Made by a program: the position numbers and the translations under genes. A stretch of 45,288 nt of DNA, from assembly GCA_030601705.1 (NCBI GenBank), contig JAUWBM010000009.1:1-45288 (forward strand), in the 5' to 3' direction. The DNA comes from Thermoplasmatota archaeon (GTDB lineage Archaea; Thermoplasmatota; E2; DHVEG-1). Shown here in pieces: positions 32,948 through 41,813 of this stretch (position 1 is its first letter; each line of letters begins with the position of its first letter). The notes beneath the pieces are model-generated. The model was not told where the DNA came from and searched no databases. It saw nothing but the letters and a program-made list of their open reading frames with translations.

Positions 32948-35356
32948 TTAATCTTCCGTATTTGATCCTATCAAAGAACGAAGTCGTACACGAATACACG
33001 CAAGAATACACAGAAAAACAAAGGGTTTGGTTATCGCAGGTTTTTTCAACCATGGGTCAAAGGAAACGTCCCCTTCAACAACCTCAATGTAATCACCACT
33101 ACCAGGCCCCTCGCCACTTGGACCATCATCGCTACCCCACCAGTTATTTGCCGCATCTACTGTGCAGTAACCCACTTGCATGCCCTTATCGTTATCATAT
33201 ATGTTATTACGGTGAAATTCGCATCTCTGACAATTAGAAACAATAATTCCGATACTTGTATCATGAATGCTGTTATGATGGATATTATTATCATGAGCTT
33301 TGACTAAACCGATTCCAAAAAAATCCATATTATAAATGTTATTGTTATGGACCGTATTGTTGTGAGATCCAACAGGCTGATCAGGTCCCATAATAACAAT
33401 TCCAGAATACCCATTATGAATACTGTTAGAGGAAATCTCGTTTCCCCAACAATCATCATGAATGCTAAATCCGCCCCTATTGTCAGAAATTTTGTTACCG
33501 CAGAACACATTGTTACAAGAATTCTTAACTTGAAATCCATTAATCCACTGATTATTAATATTACAATCCCGAACAATGTTATCATGTGAATAAAAAAGAT
33601 TAAATCCAACACTATTACCAGAGACTCTGCACCGTACCACACCGACACCTGACGCATATTCAAAAATAAAACCAAAATCATTATAGTATATCTTAGAATC
33701 ACAAATTCTCAATAGAGACCTGTTGAACACATATATCCCAAAAGCATTATATGAAAACTCGCACCTCCTAATGATTGCATTTGTCTTTGCAAGCAGTATA
33801 CCCTGAATGCTATTACTAATTTGTAAACCATATACGATTATATTTTTACAGTTAACCAATGCTAGAAACCCAACGTTTGAACCAGTAATGACTTGATTTT
33901 TTTCTTCAACAAGGTAATAGATGGGTTTGTCATTCAGGGTGTTTGACTTATCAATATCTTGATAAAAATCCTCTAATTTTTGTCCCAACACTCCAAATCT
34001 AGAATTACCAGATATTGAATTATCCCGAAAAACATTATATGGAGAATTCTGTAATGGAATGGCTATACTCGTGTTAATAAAGTTACAACCACTAACAGTA
34101 TTATTTGAGGATTTAAATAATAGGATTCCATGGAAATCGTTATTAAAGGTTGATGATGCTATCATAGAATTTTGTGATCCTGCTAACAGCACTCCTTGCC
34201 CAAGGTTATTCATTGTAACATTTTTAACAAGAATATTATCACAATTGACTAAACCTAAATAGCCAATATCATCACTTCCATCAAAGACAAGATCACTTTC
34301 ATTAATAAGATAATACACAGGTTTTCCATCAACTGTATTTGATGCATCTATATCATGAATATATTCGTCCATCTCGTAACCGTAAACATAAAGATTGTTG
34401 GTGTTATCGTGAAGAATGTTATTTCTAAGAATTAAAGAAGATGATTCATAAATATCTATCCCAGCAACATAATTGGAAAATATATGACAATCTTTAATCA
34501 CATTAGACGAAGAACATTTCTTTACATAAACACCATAATACCCACCAGTAGCTGAGATATTTGACAATATACAGGACGTCGATCTGTCAAGACGAACACC
34601 GTCCCCATATTCACTTGTAGATGTAATACTGCAATTATACGCAGAGACATTTACCGATTTTTCAATAAAGAGAGCGATTTCCGCAGAAATCGTAGAATCA
34701 CTAATGGAGACATTAAATGAACTATATGTACGTATCCCATTAAACTTAGTGTTGCATATCGTATCAGTAACCGTTCCAACAGCTATTTTATATAGATATA
34801 TCCCAAATTCAGCATTTTTTAAAAGACAATTCCTAATAATAAAATACGAAGTTGTCTGAGATATTGATATGGCATAAAACTCTGTTGTATCAATTTCCCA
34901 ACCTTCAATTATATAAGGGTCATTAACTGTTCCATTTCCACCAGTAACCCCATTTTCAGAGGTAAAATCATCATCACTGTCAATAATAATCGGATCATGT
35001 GGTGTATAACCATTTCTTGAACCTGTCCATATAGGTTCTCTAACATAGGCATTTTCCCTTGAAAAATCTTTTAGTGTTCTATCCTTTAATTGGTCAATGT
35101 ATTGCCTACGATAGTCAAGACTATATGGATTCATCTTAGGTAAATGGTATCCCAGCTGGTTTTCGGTAATATCATTAGGTATTCTGTATCTATCAACATT
35201 TGTTAAAACACTATACCCATCATCTTCTTCCTTTACTATTTCAACCTGTTTTTCCAACCTAGTACTATAACTAGTTACAATTGGCATAAAAATTATTGAA
35301 ACAAGAACAATTGCTATCCCAACTACTAGCAATTGTTTCATTAAATCATTTTTCAT
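32948..35356 (-). CDS. secreted NosD-like right-handed beta-helix protein
   Basis: This ~802-residue exported protein uses the start ATG 35356 (MKNDLMKQLLVVGIAIVLVS), preceded by GGGAGGAAAA. The ORF track's longer start adds an unlikely N-terminus. After a signal peptide and ~100 residues, a long beta-helix is made of many coils of the type SSNTVSGCNFINTSIAI, NNTVHNNNIYNMDFFGIGL and HDNNIHHNSIHDTSIGI. It ends with AANNWWGSDDGPSGEGPGS. Such NosD/pectate-lyase folds often bind polysaccharides. A short hydrophobic C-terminus (PFVFLCILACIRV) may anchor it. Confidence 0.85.
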   Translation of the reverse strand: MKNDLMKQLLVVGIAIVLVSIIFMPIVTSYSTRLEKQVEIVKEEDDGYSVLTNVDRYRIPNDITENQLGYHLPKMNPYSLDYRRQYIDQLKDRTLKDFSRENAYVREPIWTGSRNGYTPHDPIIIDSDDDFTSENGVTGGNGTVNDPYIIEGWEIDTTEFYAISISQTTSYFIIRNCLLKNAEFGIYLYKIAVGTVTDTICNTKFNGIRTYSSFNVSISDSTISAEIALFIEKSVNVSAYNCSITSTSEYGDGVRLDRSTSCILSNISATGGYYGVYVKKCSSSNVIKDCHIFSNYVAGIDIYESSSLILRNNILHDNTNNLYVYGYEMDEYIHDIDASNTVDGKPVYYLINESDLVFDGSDDIGYLGLVNCDNILVKNVTMNNLGQGVLLAGSQNSMIASSTFNNDFHGILLFKSSNNTVSGCNFINTSIAIPLQNSPYNVFRDNSISGNSRFGVLGQKLEDFYQDIDKSNTLNDKPIYYLVEEKNQVITGSNVGFLALVNCKNIIVYGLQISNSIQGILLAKTNAIIRRCEFSYNAFGIYVFNRSLLRICDSKIYYNDFGFIFEYASGVGVVRCRVSGNSVGFNLFYSHDNIVRDCNINNQWINGFQVKNSCNNVFCGNKISDNRGGFSIHDDCWGNEISSNSIHNGYSGIVIMGPDQPVGSHNNTVHNNNIYNMDFFGIGLVKAHDNNIHHNSIHDTSIGIIVSNCQRCEFHRNNIYDNDKGMQVGYCTVDAANNWWGSDDGPSGEGPGSGDYIEVVEGDVSFDPWLKKPAITKPFVFLCILACIRVRLRSLIGSNTED

Positions 35357-35410
35357 ATGTTTTCCTCCCATAATAATATCTATCACAGATATGTTATATA
35401 AATGCTTCCA

Positions 35411-35480
35411 CTTGTCACAGATTCTTCTGGCTAAAAACACCCTTTTTCAACCCCTTTTTATCCTCCCCACGGGTTTTTTC
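35411..35480 (-). repeat. dispersed repeat (copy C, inverted)
   Basis: On the minus strand this reads GTGGGGAGGATAAAAAGGGG, a related segment, then AGCCAGAAGAATCTGTGAC. Copy A on the plus strand has the same order with few changes and one indel. The two copies therefore form a long imperfect inverted repeat around the 30.7-35.5 kb block. On the NosD side it continues into the NosD promoter region. Confidence 0.45.
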
Positions 35481-35572
35481 ATAGGTAATATGCTGATTCT
35501 CTAAACCGCTGGTATGTCATATGGTTCTCGTGCTGGATGCCAACCAAAATTTATCCAAGGTAGCATGTCATT

Positions 35573-35593
35573 TCGGTTTATCACATTAACCGA
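35573..35593 (+). repeat. palindromic element TCGGTT...AACCGA (copy 2)
   Basis: TCGGTT (35573-35578) and AACCGA (35588-35593) lie in the context TTTCGGTTTATCACATTAAC. The same arrangement, with TTAACCGATAC on the right, is found at 30650..30670. Both copies sit in gaps next to winged-helix regulator remnants. Confidence 0.4.
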
Positions 35594-35657
35594 TACTTTT
35601 AGGCATTTCTAGTTATTGCCCTCTATACTATCCTATTGTTAGAATCTCAGGACATAT

Positions 35658-35732
35658 TTATAAATTAAGTTTTTTTTCTATTTCGATTAAAAGCTTAGCG
35701 ATTTCTTTGCCTTTGGGAGTAAGAGACCATAT
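35658..35732 (-). pseudogene. winged-helix regulator C-terminal remnant
   Basis: The minus strand reads IWSLTPKGKEIAKLLIEI then EKKLNL and a stop. This is the characteristic end of a winged-helix (ArsR/PadR-like) transcription factor, 'LTPKGKEIAKLL'. Upstream of the Trp codon the frame runs into antisense of an archaellin gene. The fragment therefore ends abruptly at about 35732. The ORF in the track (35658..35879) is an artefact of this fusion. Confidence 0.5.
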
Positions 35733-35734
35733 AA

Positions 35735-36220
35735 GAAGTATCAACAGGTATTCACGTAGCTGATGTCGAGGGTCACGTAGAAACCCCATCAAATGGAGTT
35801 GATCTGCTGACCATAAGTGTAAGAGGGAGATCGGGATCAGGAAATATCGATCTTGGTGAAACTGTTGTCGAGTTGGCAAACAATGATACGAATGTGGTAC
35901 TTAGGTACAATAGCACACAACATCAGGCAAGCCCCGCAAGCACTGGAATTTTCAACACTTCTGCATTCAGTCTAGCAGCGAATGAATTTGGCATAATTGT
36001 AATAGAGGATGCAGACGGGTCTTGTGACACAACTGCAACTCCAATAATCAACAGAGGAGATCTTGTAATGCTAACCGTTAATACAAGTATGACTTTTAGC
36101 CCTAGCTTGGCGGAAAGGACAAACGTGTGGGGTAACGTTATCCCTGAGATTGGATCTTGGGGCATAATCACCTTTAGAACGCCTGCGTCATATGTGAGAG
36201 AAGTATACAATTTATTGTAG
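35735..36220 (+). pseudogene. 5'-truncated archaellin (FlaB-type) gene
   Basis: The frame reads EVSTGIHVADVEGHVETPSN then GVDLLTISVRGRSGSGNIDL. It later has FGIIVIEDADGSC, INRGDLVMLTVNTSMTF and GNVIPEIGSWGIITFRTPAS. These features are typical of the globular part of archaellins. The N-terminal prepilin signal, the hydrophobic assembly helix and the start codon are absent (about 60 residues). A TAA lies just before the fragment, at the junction with the HTH remnant. The ORF track's 115-aa version is the tail only. No other archaellum gene is in the window. Confidence 0.65.
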
Positions 36221-36281
36221 GTAGAGATTGTGTAAATATTAAAATTATTCTATAGCTAAGGTTAAATAAAATCAAACATCT

Positions 36282-36302
36282 CTTTTTCTTTTTTCTTTTT
36301 TT
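36282..36302 (+). terminator. T-tract terminator after the archaellin remnant
   Basis: CTTTTTCTTTTTTCTTTTTTT is a strong pyrimidine tract, and archaeal RNA polymerase terminates at such tracts. It lies about 60 bp after the archaellin stop codon and is probably the original archaellin terminator. Confidence 0.45.
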
Positions 36303-36391
36303 AATTTCATATAGATGTATTAGTTCTGTTTTGCTAGAATAAGGTAGATAAAGGAAAAGGAATGTTTTTCTTCTAAAAAAATGCTGAAATA

Positions 36392-36517
36392 ATGAGCGAG
36401 TGTAATTCTTATGGAAAACGTGGATATTTTAATTCTGGTAGGGATGACAAAGGTTCTAAAAACAGCTTAATAGGCCCGCCGAACCGTAAACAGATTAACA
36501 GGAGAAAAAATAGGTAA
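36392..36517 (+). CDS. possible 41-residue basic small ORF
   Basis: An ATG opens a short frame beginning MSECNSYGKRGYFNSGRDDK and ending PPNRKQINRRKNR. The Arg/Lys-rich C-terminus is notable, but there is no clear ribosome binding site and no recognisable domain. Apart from this frame and the T-tract terminator I see nothing coding in the 339-bp gap at 36221-36559. Confidence 0.2.
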   Translation: MSECNSYGKRGYFNSGRDDKGSKNSLIGPPNRKQINRRKNR

Positions 36518-36559
36518 AACAAAGGGGGGTTTTTGCGGTTTTGATTCTCAATCTCTTTT

Positions 36560-37408
36560 TTATTTATAGCAATATCGACGAAACTGAATTACTGTAATAA
36601 CCGCTGCTGACCCCATTGCTATAGCAGCCCATGGAATTGCATACATCACTTTTTCATATACTGCATAAATTCCAGAGAACATTAACATCATTAGGTAGAG
36701 AATAACAGCCAAAAGTGTGTAGCCTGATCGTTTATCTCCACCTATATAAATTTGACTTTTCTTTACTATAAACAGGTAAATACTGTATGATATAAAGACT
36801 ACTGCAGACATTTCTATCCATACTGCATAGTTCCATATTGGAATACCATAATAAATTCCACCGCCAGGCCAACTCCATACACCCATTGCAACTAGCACAG
36901 GGTCATTAATTAAATCCCAAGAGATCATGATCAATCCTGCTACAATACCCATACCAATCATTTTTAAAAACCATTGCAGAGAGGCTTTTTCATCAGACTT
37001 ATGGTTTGTCTTGATTCTATCAAAGATGATATTTGTCATAGTGAAAGCACAATAAAGAGCAATAGACCAGGCAAGTGGTATGATATAAGGGATTTTACCA
37101 AGGAACTTTGGTCCCAACAGATCACTATAGTAACACCTACACCCAAACCATTCACCCCACCCAAATGCCTCAGTATACTCATAGAGTAGCGTAATGGTAT
37201 AAGCAATTAAAAAAAAGACCAGTATCTCTCTAAACCCTAACGTCTTCCACCCATGAATGACAACAATAATTAAAAAGAGCAGGGCCCCTACCATCATAAA
37301 TATCGTTTCTGAGAGTGGAATATTTAGAACTTTACCGAGAACAAAATAAACTCCCATTACAACAAGTAAAATCGTCATAATTCTGTTTGAATCCAACTTT
37401 TTCATCAT
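36560..37408 (-). CDS. CruF-like carotenoid hydratase family membrane protein
   Basis: This 282-residue membrane protein with about eight helices resembles the CruF/DUF422 carotenoid biosynthesis family. The features are YYSDLLGPKFLGKIPYIIPLAW, WDLINDPVLVAMGVWSWPGGG and YYGIPIWNYAVW. In haloarchaea CruF hydrates the ends of C50 carotenoids. The chosen start is ATG 37408 (MMKKLDSN), since the ORF track start is an upstream TTG. It is divergent from the next gene, sharing a bidirectional promoter. Confidence 0.75.
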   Translation of the reverse strand: MMKKLDSNRIMTILLVVMGVYFVLGKVLNIPLSETIFMMVGALLFLIIVVIHGWKTLGFREILVFFLIAYTITLLYEYTEAFGWGEWFGCRCYYSDLLGPKFLGKIPYIIPLAWSIALYCAFTMTNIIFDRIKTNHKSDEKASLQWFLKMIGMGIVAGLIMISWDLINDPVLVAMGVWSWPGGGIYYGIPIWNYAVWIEMSAVVFISYSIYLFIVKKSQIYIGGDKRSGYTLLAVILYLMMLMFSGIYAVYEKVMYAIPWAAIAMGSAAVITVIQFRRYCYK

Positions 37409-37462
37409 ATCGCCATTATAGTTTACACAGCTGCCCAATTTTCTTGTAAAACGTATAAGGAG

Positions 37463-37474
37463 ATATTTATATAA
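37463..37474 (+). promoter_or_regulatory. bidirectional TATA promoter of the biosynthetic cluster
   Basis: GATATTTATATA reads as a TATA box on both strands. It sits 29-40 nt before the plus-strand ATG at 37503, which would give a near-leaderless mRNA. It is 55-66 bp from the minus-strand ATG at 37408. A second TATA-like GTATATATTT lies even closer to 37503. Confidence 0.4.
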
Positions 37475-37502
37475 CAGCTTTACGTATATATTTAAACATA
37501 CT

Positions 37503-38204
37503 ATGAAAAAAATAGTTTCTATCTTGACAATATCATCAATAACAGGTATTGGATGTATTCTCCTTGGTTTTTATTACCCCGAAAATAATGTTCTTAATGG
37601 ACTCACAGTTGTAGGACTCTGCATACTTTTAGGAGTAGCAGTAAAAATGATGGATCAATTGGTAGATGAAATAAAAGTCAAATCATATAAAATATGGATT
37701 GTGCCACTAGCTATCTTTATACCAACTTCTATGGCATATCTGGCATTAACAGAAGAACCAGTAATTGGTATGGTAACTGGAACAGCGATTGGATTATTGA
37801 TAGCAGGTAAACTAGATCATCCTATGTACTTAGTAAGTGTGATTTTGTTTGTAATCTTGATTTTTATAACCTTTGCACTAAATGTAATAAACATAGAACC
37901 AACTACATTCTGCATTATTCCAGTAGCCGCAATAGGATCCTTTCTCGATGAATTTGGGCATGACAAATTGGAAAGTAACAAAAAAGTTATTATATTCATG
38001 TTTAAACACCGATTTTTTTTGAAAGCTTTTGCATTTCTTGGTTTTATACTAGGTTTTGCTCATCTCATTCATCTAATAGGATTTCTTTGTTTTGATATTT
38101 TTTATGATCTTGTAGATACCGCATGGCAATATGATATAATCAGCGAAAAATTCATGCCACATGTTTCCCAAGGTAGGTTAAATGAACGAGTTGACGATGT
38201 TTAA
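37503..38204 (+). CDS. polytopic membrane protein of unknown family
   Basis: This 233-residue protein has about seven hydrophobic helices. It carries two acidic motifs, MMDQLVDEIKVK after the second helix and FLDEFGHDKLE after the fifth. These are placed somewhat like the Asp-rich motifs of prenyltransferases, but they do not match UbiA. No family is recognised. The downstream radical SAM gene starts 23 bp inside this one, which suggests translational coupling and functional connection. Confidence 0.65.
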   Translation: MKKIVSILTISSITGIGCILLGFYYPENNVLNGLTVVGLCILLGVAVKMMDQLVDEIKVKSYKIWIVPLAIFIPTSMAYLALTEEPVIGMVTGTAIGLLIAGKLDHPMYLVSVILFVILIFITFALNVINIEPTTFCIIPVAAIGSFLDEFGHDKLESNKKVIIFMFKHRFFLKAFAFLGFILGFAHLIHLIGFLCFDIFYDLVDTAWQYDIISEKFMPHVSQGRLNERVDDV

Positions 38205-39495
38205 TCCACTTGTTAAAACATTGGCCAAATGGTATTCCAAAAAATGTTCTAAATGTGGCACCACTCGTATAGAAACCATACTTAATAGTTTTAGAGAGAA
38301 AACAGAATGTCCAGACTGCAAAAAACAGATTCTTTTTGGTAAAATCCCACTCAAAATACTAATGACTTATATGAGAATAACTAGCAGCGATTTAAATGAT
38401 TTATCTTCTGATAAAGAGGCTATTTCATTAGTTAATGCGCTTTTTCGTGGGATAACTAAACATGGACTTAAAGCGGTTAGAATTGGAATACCAATCTATG
38501 TTGTATTTGATATTACAGACAAATGTAACTTAAAATGTATTCATTGCTATTCCTCGGAACAAAACGAGGAATTAACAACAAATGACGTTTATCATATACT
38601 AAACATGCTTTACGAGGCAGGAGTTGGGATAATCGATTTTGGAGGTGGAGAACCATTATTGCGAAAGGACATATTAGACATAATCTCCTATTCTAAAAAT
38701 CTAGGATTGTATACATCTATTTCAACCAATGGCACACTTCTCAATGATGGCTATGTAAAACATCTGAAAGCAATTCATATAGATCATGTTTGCATAAGTC
38801 TAGATGGCGTTAATCCAGAAACACATGATTACATTCGTAATAAAAAGGGAACATATGAAAAAACGATTAAAGGAATCGAAAACTGTGTAAACGCCGGTAT
38901 TAATACACAGATCTCCACTGTTTTTATGAATAGTAATTTCGATGAATTAGTAGATATCTACAATCTATTAGACTTGCTTAATGTCAATGGATGGTATATT
39001 TATGATTTTATTCCTGCTGGGCGAGGAAAGGAATTGCAAAAAGAGATACTTGATCCAAAACAACGAGGTGAACTCTTTGCGCGTTTACAAGATCTCGCAG
39101 TTTCAAGCAAAATGTCACTTAAACCATATCCTTATTCAATAACGGTCAATTCTGCATGTGGAACAGATACATATTTTTATAAAAAATACGGGAAGTTAAC
39201 AGAGCTTTTTAAGGGTTGTCTATCAGCACGATGGGTATGTCATATTTCAAGTAATGGAGATCTACATCCTTGCCATCTTTTACCGCATAAACTTGGAAAC
39301 CTAAAACAAGAAGCTTTTGAAGATATTTGGTTCAATAAAGATAATCCTGTTTTAAAAGAACTACGAGATAGGACGCTGCTGAAAGGAAACTGTGGAATAT
39401 GTAAATATCGAGATGTTTGTGGTGGTTGCCGTGCGCAAGCATTTTGGAATACAGGTGAGTATCTTGAAAGTGATAGGTGCTGGATTAAAACTTAA
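38182..39495 (+). CDS. radical SAM/SPASM-domain enzyme
   Basis: This 437-residue enzyme has the radical SAM motif CNLKCIHC (C115, C119, C122). FGGGEPLLRKD is the SAM-binding GGEP motif, with STNGTLL and ISLDGVNPETHD. The N-terminus carries two CxxC pairs (C22/C25 and C43/C46, a zinc ribbon or cluster site). The C-terminus has CHISSNGDLHPCHLLPHKLGN then CGICKYRDVCGGC, a SPASM domain for extra Fe-S clusters. SPASM enzymes modify peptides or small molecules. The substrate is unknown. The start overlaps the membrane protein gene by 23 bp. Confidence 0.88.
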   Translation: MNELTMFNPLVKTLAKWYSKKCSKCGTTRIETILNSFREKTECPDCKKQILFGKIPLKILMTYMRITSSDLNDLSSDKEAISLVNALFRGITKHGLKAVRIGIPIYVVFDITDKCNLKCIHCYSSEQNEELTTNDVYHILNMLYEAGVGIIDFGGGEPLLRKDILDIISYSKNLGLYTSISTNGTLLNDGYVKHLKAIHIDHVCISLDGVNPETHDYIRNKKGTYEKTIKGIENCVNAGINTQISTVFMNSNFDELVDIYNLLDLLNVNGWYIYDFIPAGRGKELQKEILDPKQRGELFARLQDLAVSSKMSLKPYPYSITVNSACGTDTYFYKKYGKLTELFKGCLSARWVCHISSNGDLHPCHLLPHKLGNLKQEAFEDIWFNKDNPVLKELRDRTLLKGNCGICKYRDVCGGCRAQAFWNTGEYLESDRCWIKT

Positions 39496-40577
39496 ATTCC
39501 TGTAACTAAAAACTGTTTAGATTGAAGTTTTTTTAATAACCAAATGGGATCTATTATTTCACCAAATGTAAAAAGACCTGTCTTTTTTAGATTATTTTCC
39601 AGTAAAAAGTTAACTCCACAAGCAATAGCAGTAGCTGTCGCAACAAATGTATCCGGATGCTGCAGGTTTACTACCATTTTTTCTGATACTGCATTATTTG
39701 ATTTTTTACCAGCAGCATCCATTCTAATTGCAAGACCACGGGGTGCAAGATACTGATTTATCTGGCTAGCATATTTGAGATATCTTGCCAGCAATTCTGT
39801 TAACCGATAATTAGCAGTGTTGATGGAATGCACTAAAACCACTATATCTGATAAAAAACCAGGTGTTCCTAGCTTAAGAGTAAAATTTTGGATATTTGTT
39901 GGAAAATGAAGTTGTGTGTCTGCTGGAGGTGAAGCAAAAACATGTTGATTATTAAATGGCGGAGCAAAACATACGACGTCTCTCATTGAACCCAGTTTTT
40001 GTATGATCCATTGGCCGTTTTCAAAAACTTCAACAGGTTTTCTGGATTCCAAGAGCATATCAACTGCTGATCCCATTGAAAGAGGGTCGTTGAATATCAC
40101 TGAAACTTTAACATTATCCACCTTAACAAACCTACGAGATGCAAGTTCCAGCAAAACACGAGAAAGCCCAGGAAAGACTCCTGCTCCAGTAACCATCAAA
40201 ATGCCTTTCCCTTTTGCATTTTGATTGATTTCTTGAATGTTCTTATCACATTCATTTAAAATTGACATACCAGATTCCACATATGGAATAGTCTCCTCAA
40301 TAGCTGCCTCTGCAGGTAGCGTTTTGAATGTATGTGTTGGGCCTGAACAGTTAACGACCATATCAATTTTTGAATAAAACTTTTTCAAACTCTTTTTGCT
40401 TCCAGCATCTACCGAACAAATATCTATTATTTTGTCAAATTTGTTATAAATTTCTCGAAGCTTCTTCTCTTTTCGGCCAGCAATTACCACATTATTTTTT
40501 GTATTTCCAAGTAGTTCTTTAGTAAGTTTTTTCCCGACAGCTCCAGATGCACCGAGAATCCCTATCGTCTTTGCCAT
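39492..40577 (-). CDS. saccharopine dehydrogenase-like NAD(P)-binding oxidoreductase
   Basis: This 361-residue protein begins with a Rossmann motif IGILGASGAVGKKL (G9-x-x-G12-x-x-G15). NNVVIAGRKEKKL and MVVNCSGPTHTF follow, as in the saccharopine dehydrogenase-like superfamily. It is not a lysine-pathway enzyme by length or C-terminus. Relatives act on diverse substrates, including lipids and polyketides. It is convergent with the radical SAM gene (4-bp overlap) and divergent from the flavoprotein gene. Confidence 0.78.
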   Translation of the reverse strand: MAKTIGILGASGAVGKKLTKELLGNTKNNVVIAGRKEKKLREIYNKFDKIIDICSVDAGSKKSLKKFYSKIDMVVNCSGPTHTFKTLPAEAAIEETIPYVESGMSILNECDKNIQEINQNAKGKGILMVTGAGVFPGLSRVLLELASRRFVKVDNVKVSVIFNDPLSMGSAVDMLLESRKPVEVFENGQWIIQKLGSMRDVVCFAPPFNNQHVFASPPADTQLHFPTNIQNFTLKLGTPGFLSDIVVLVHSINTANYRLTELLARYLKYASQINQYLAPRGLAIRMDAAGKKSNNAVSEKMVVNLQHPDTFVATATAIACGVNFLLENNLKKTGLFTFGEIIDPIWLLKKLQSKQFLVTGI

Positions 40578-40647
40578 TCAACGTCATCTCTATAATCAAT
40601 TCAATGTTTACATTAGTACATATATTTTTAGATTTATCGCTATAACA

Positions 40648-40656
40648 AAATATATC
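40648..40656 (+). promoter_or_regulatory. TATA box for the flavoprotein gene
   Basis: AAATATATC lies 26-34 nt before the ATG at 40682, the usual archaeal distance for a leaderless message. Confidence 0.4.
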
Positions 40657-40681
40657 AACGTCACGCCCCTTAATCTTACTG

Positions 40682-41758
40682 ATGACAACAAAAGATATCC
40701 AGATTTATGGCGCAGGTTTGTCAGGTCTAGTTTCTGCTATAAATCTAGCTAGAGGTGGACATACTGTTACAGTATATGAAAAAGAAAAGAAAATTGGAGG
40801 AACGTTAAAATGTCATCCTTCGGTCCATATGACGCCTGTGCATATTCAAAATATGCAGAGGTATGTTGGAATAGAATTAGAATCATGTTTTTCAAAATTA
40901 GAGGCCTTTAGAGGTTATATTGGTCCAAAAAAAATTGTATTTTCCACAAAAAATCTCTATATTGTTGAGCGGGGACCAAGAGAATCATCATTAGATTATT
41001 TTCTCTACAAAACAGCTTTAGAAGAAGAGGTTAACTTCGAATTTTCACATCCTTTAACCCCAGAAAAATTGAGAAGTATTCCTGGAAATTCAATTATTGC
41101 AACAGCGGGATATTCACAGATCGTCAGAGATCTCCATCTGCCATATGTTACCTTTAAACAATTCGACACACATATGAAGACTGATATTAGAAATATTACT
41201 ATAGTTTACTTTGGAGATTATACATCCGACTATGGATATATTTCAGCGAAAAATGGGATGCTCTCAGCTCAATTATCGGGTCCATCAAATCTTTCTCAAG
41301 AAAATTTAAAGAAATTTACAAATTTAGTGAAAGAAACGGAAGGTATCGAACTAGATAGTTGGTCTTCTATTATTACTCATTTTCCCAAAAAAGCACGATT
41401 GTTTACTAAATTTGATGGAAAAACCTATGTGCTAGCTGGAGATGTGGCTGGCTTTTTAGATCCATTTTTTGGTTTTGGTATTAACGGTGCACTTATGTCT
41501 GGAAAAATTGCTGCAATGGGCATAACATCAAAACAGGACGCATTACAAGAATTTAAACAGTTTACATCACATCTAAATAAAGATCTTTTACTACACACAA
41601 TTTATTGGCATCTTCCCTTAAAAAAGTTAATTCTTTCACAAATAATGAAATTCCATGATAATCATCTATCTTTGATCAAACGAAGTATACCTGGCTTTAC
41701 CGAGGAGGATTGGCTAAAAATTGTTTCAACTGAGAACCTAGTTTTTTATTGTATATAA
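40682..41758 (+). CDS. FAD-dependent oxidoreductase, geranylgeranyl reductase-like
   Basis: This 358-residue flavoprotein has an N-terminal dinucleotide-binding motif IYGAGLSGLVSAINLARGG with E33 for the adenosine ribose. The second FAD motif is VLAGDVAGFLDPFFGFGINGALMSGKIA near residue 258-285. That is typical of the geranylgeranyl reductase and related flavoproteins acting on isoprenoid or quinone substrates. It could reduce or desaturate a polyprenyl chain. The C-terminus is helical and basic, suggesting membrane contact. Confidence 0.8.
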   Translation: MTTKDIQIYGAGLSGLVSAINLARGGHTVTVYEKEKKIGGTLKCHPSVHMTPVHIQNMQRYVGIELESCFSKLEAFRGYIGPKKIVFSTKNLYIVERGPRESSLDYFLYKTALEEEVNFEFSHPLTPEKLRSIPGNSIIATAGYSQIVRDLHLPYVTFKQFDTHMKTDIRNITIVYFGDYTSDYGYISAKNGMLSAQLSGPSNLSQENLKKFTNLVKETEGIELDSWSSIITHFPKKARLFTKFDGKTYVLAGDVAGFLDPFFGFGINGALMSGKIAAMGITSKQDALQEFKQFTSHLNKDLLLHTIYWHLPLKKLILSQIMKFHDNHLSLIKRSIPGFTEEDWLKIVSTENLVFYCI

Positions 41759-41813
41759 AATATAGAGACTCCGCTGGGTAAGTATAGTTTTCCTATGATT
41801 GACTGGTCAATTT

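Noticed and set aside
35515-35610. Short plus-strand frame MSYGSRAGCQ in the gap before the archaellin remnant
   Set aside because: There is no ribosome binding site, and it covers the palindrome repeat.
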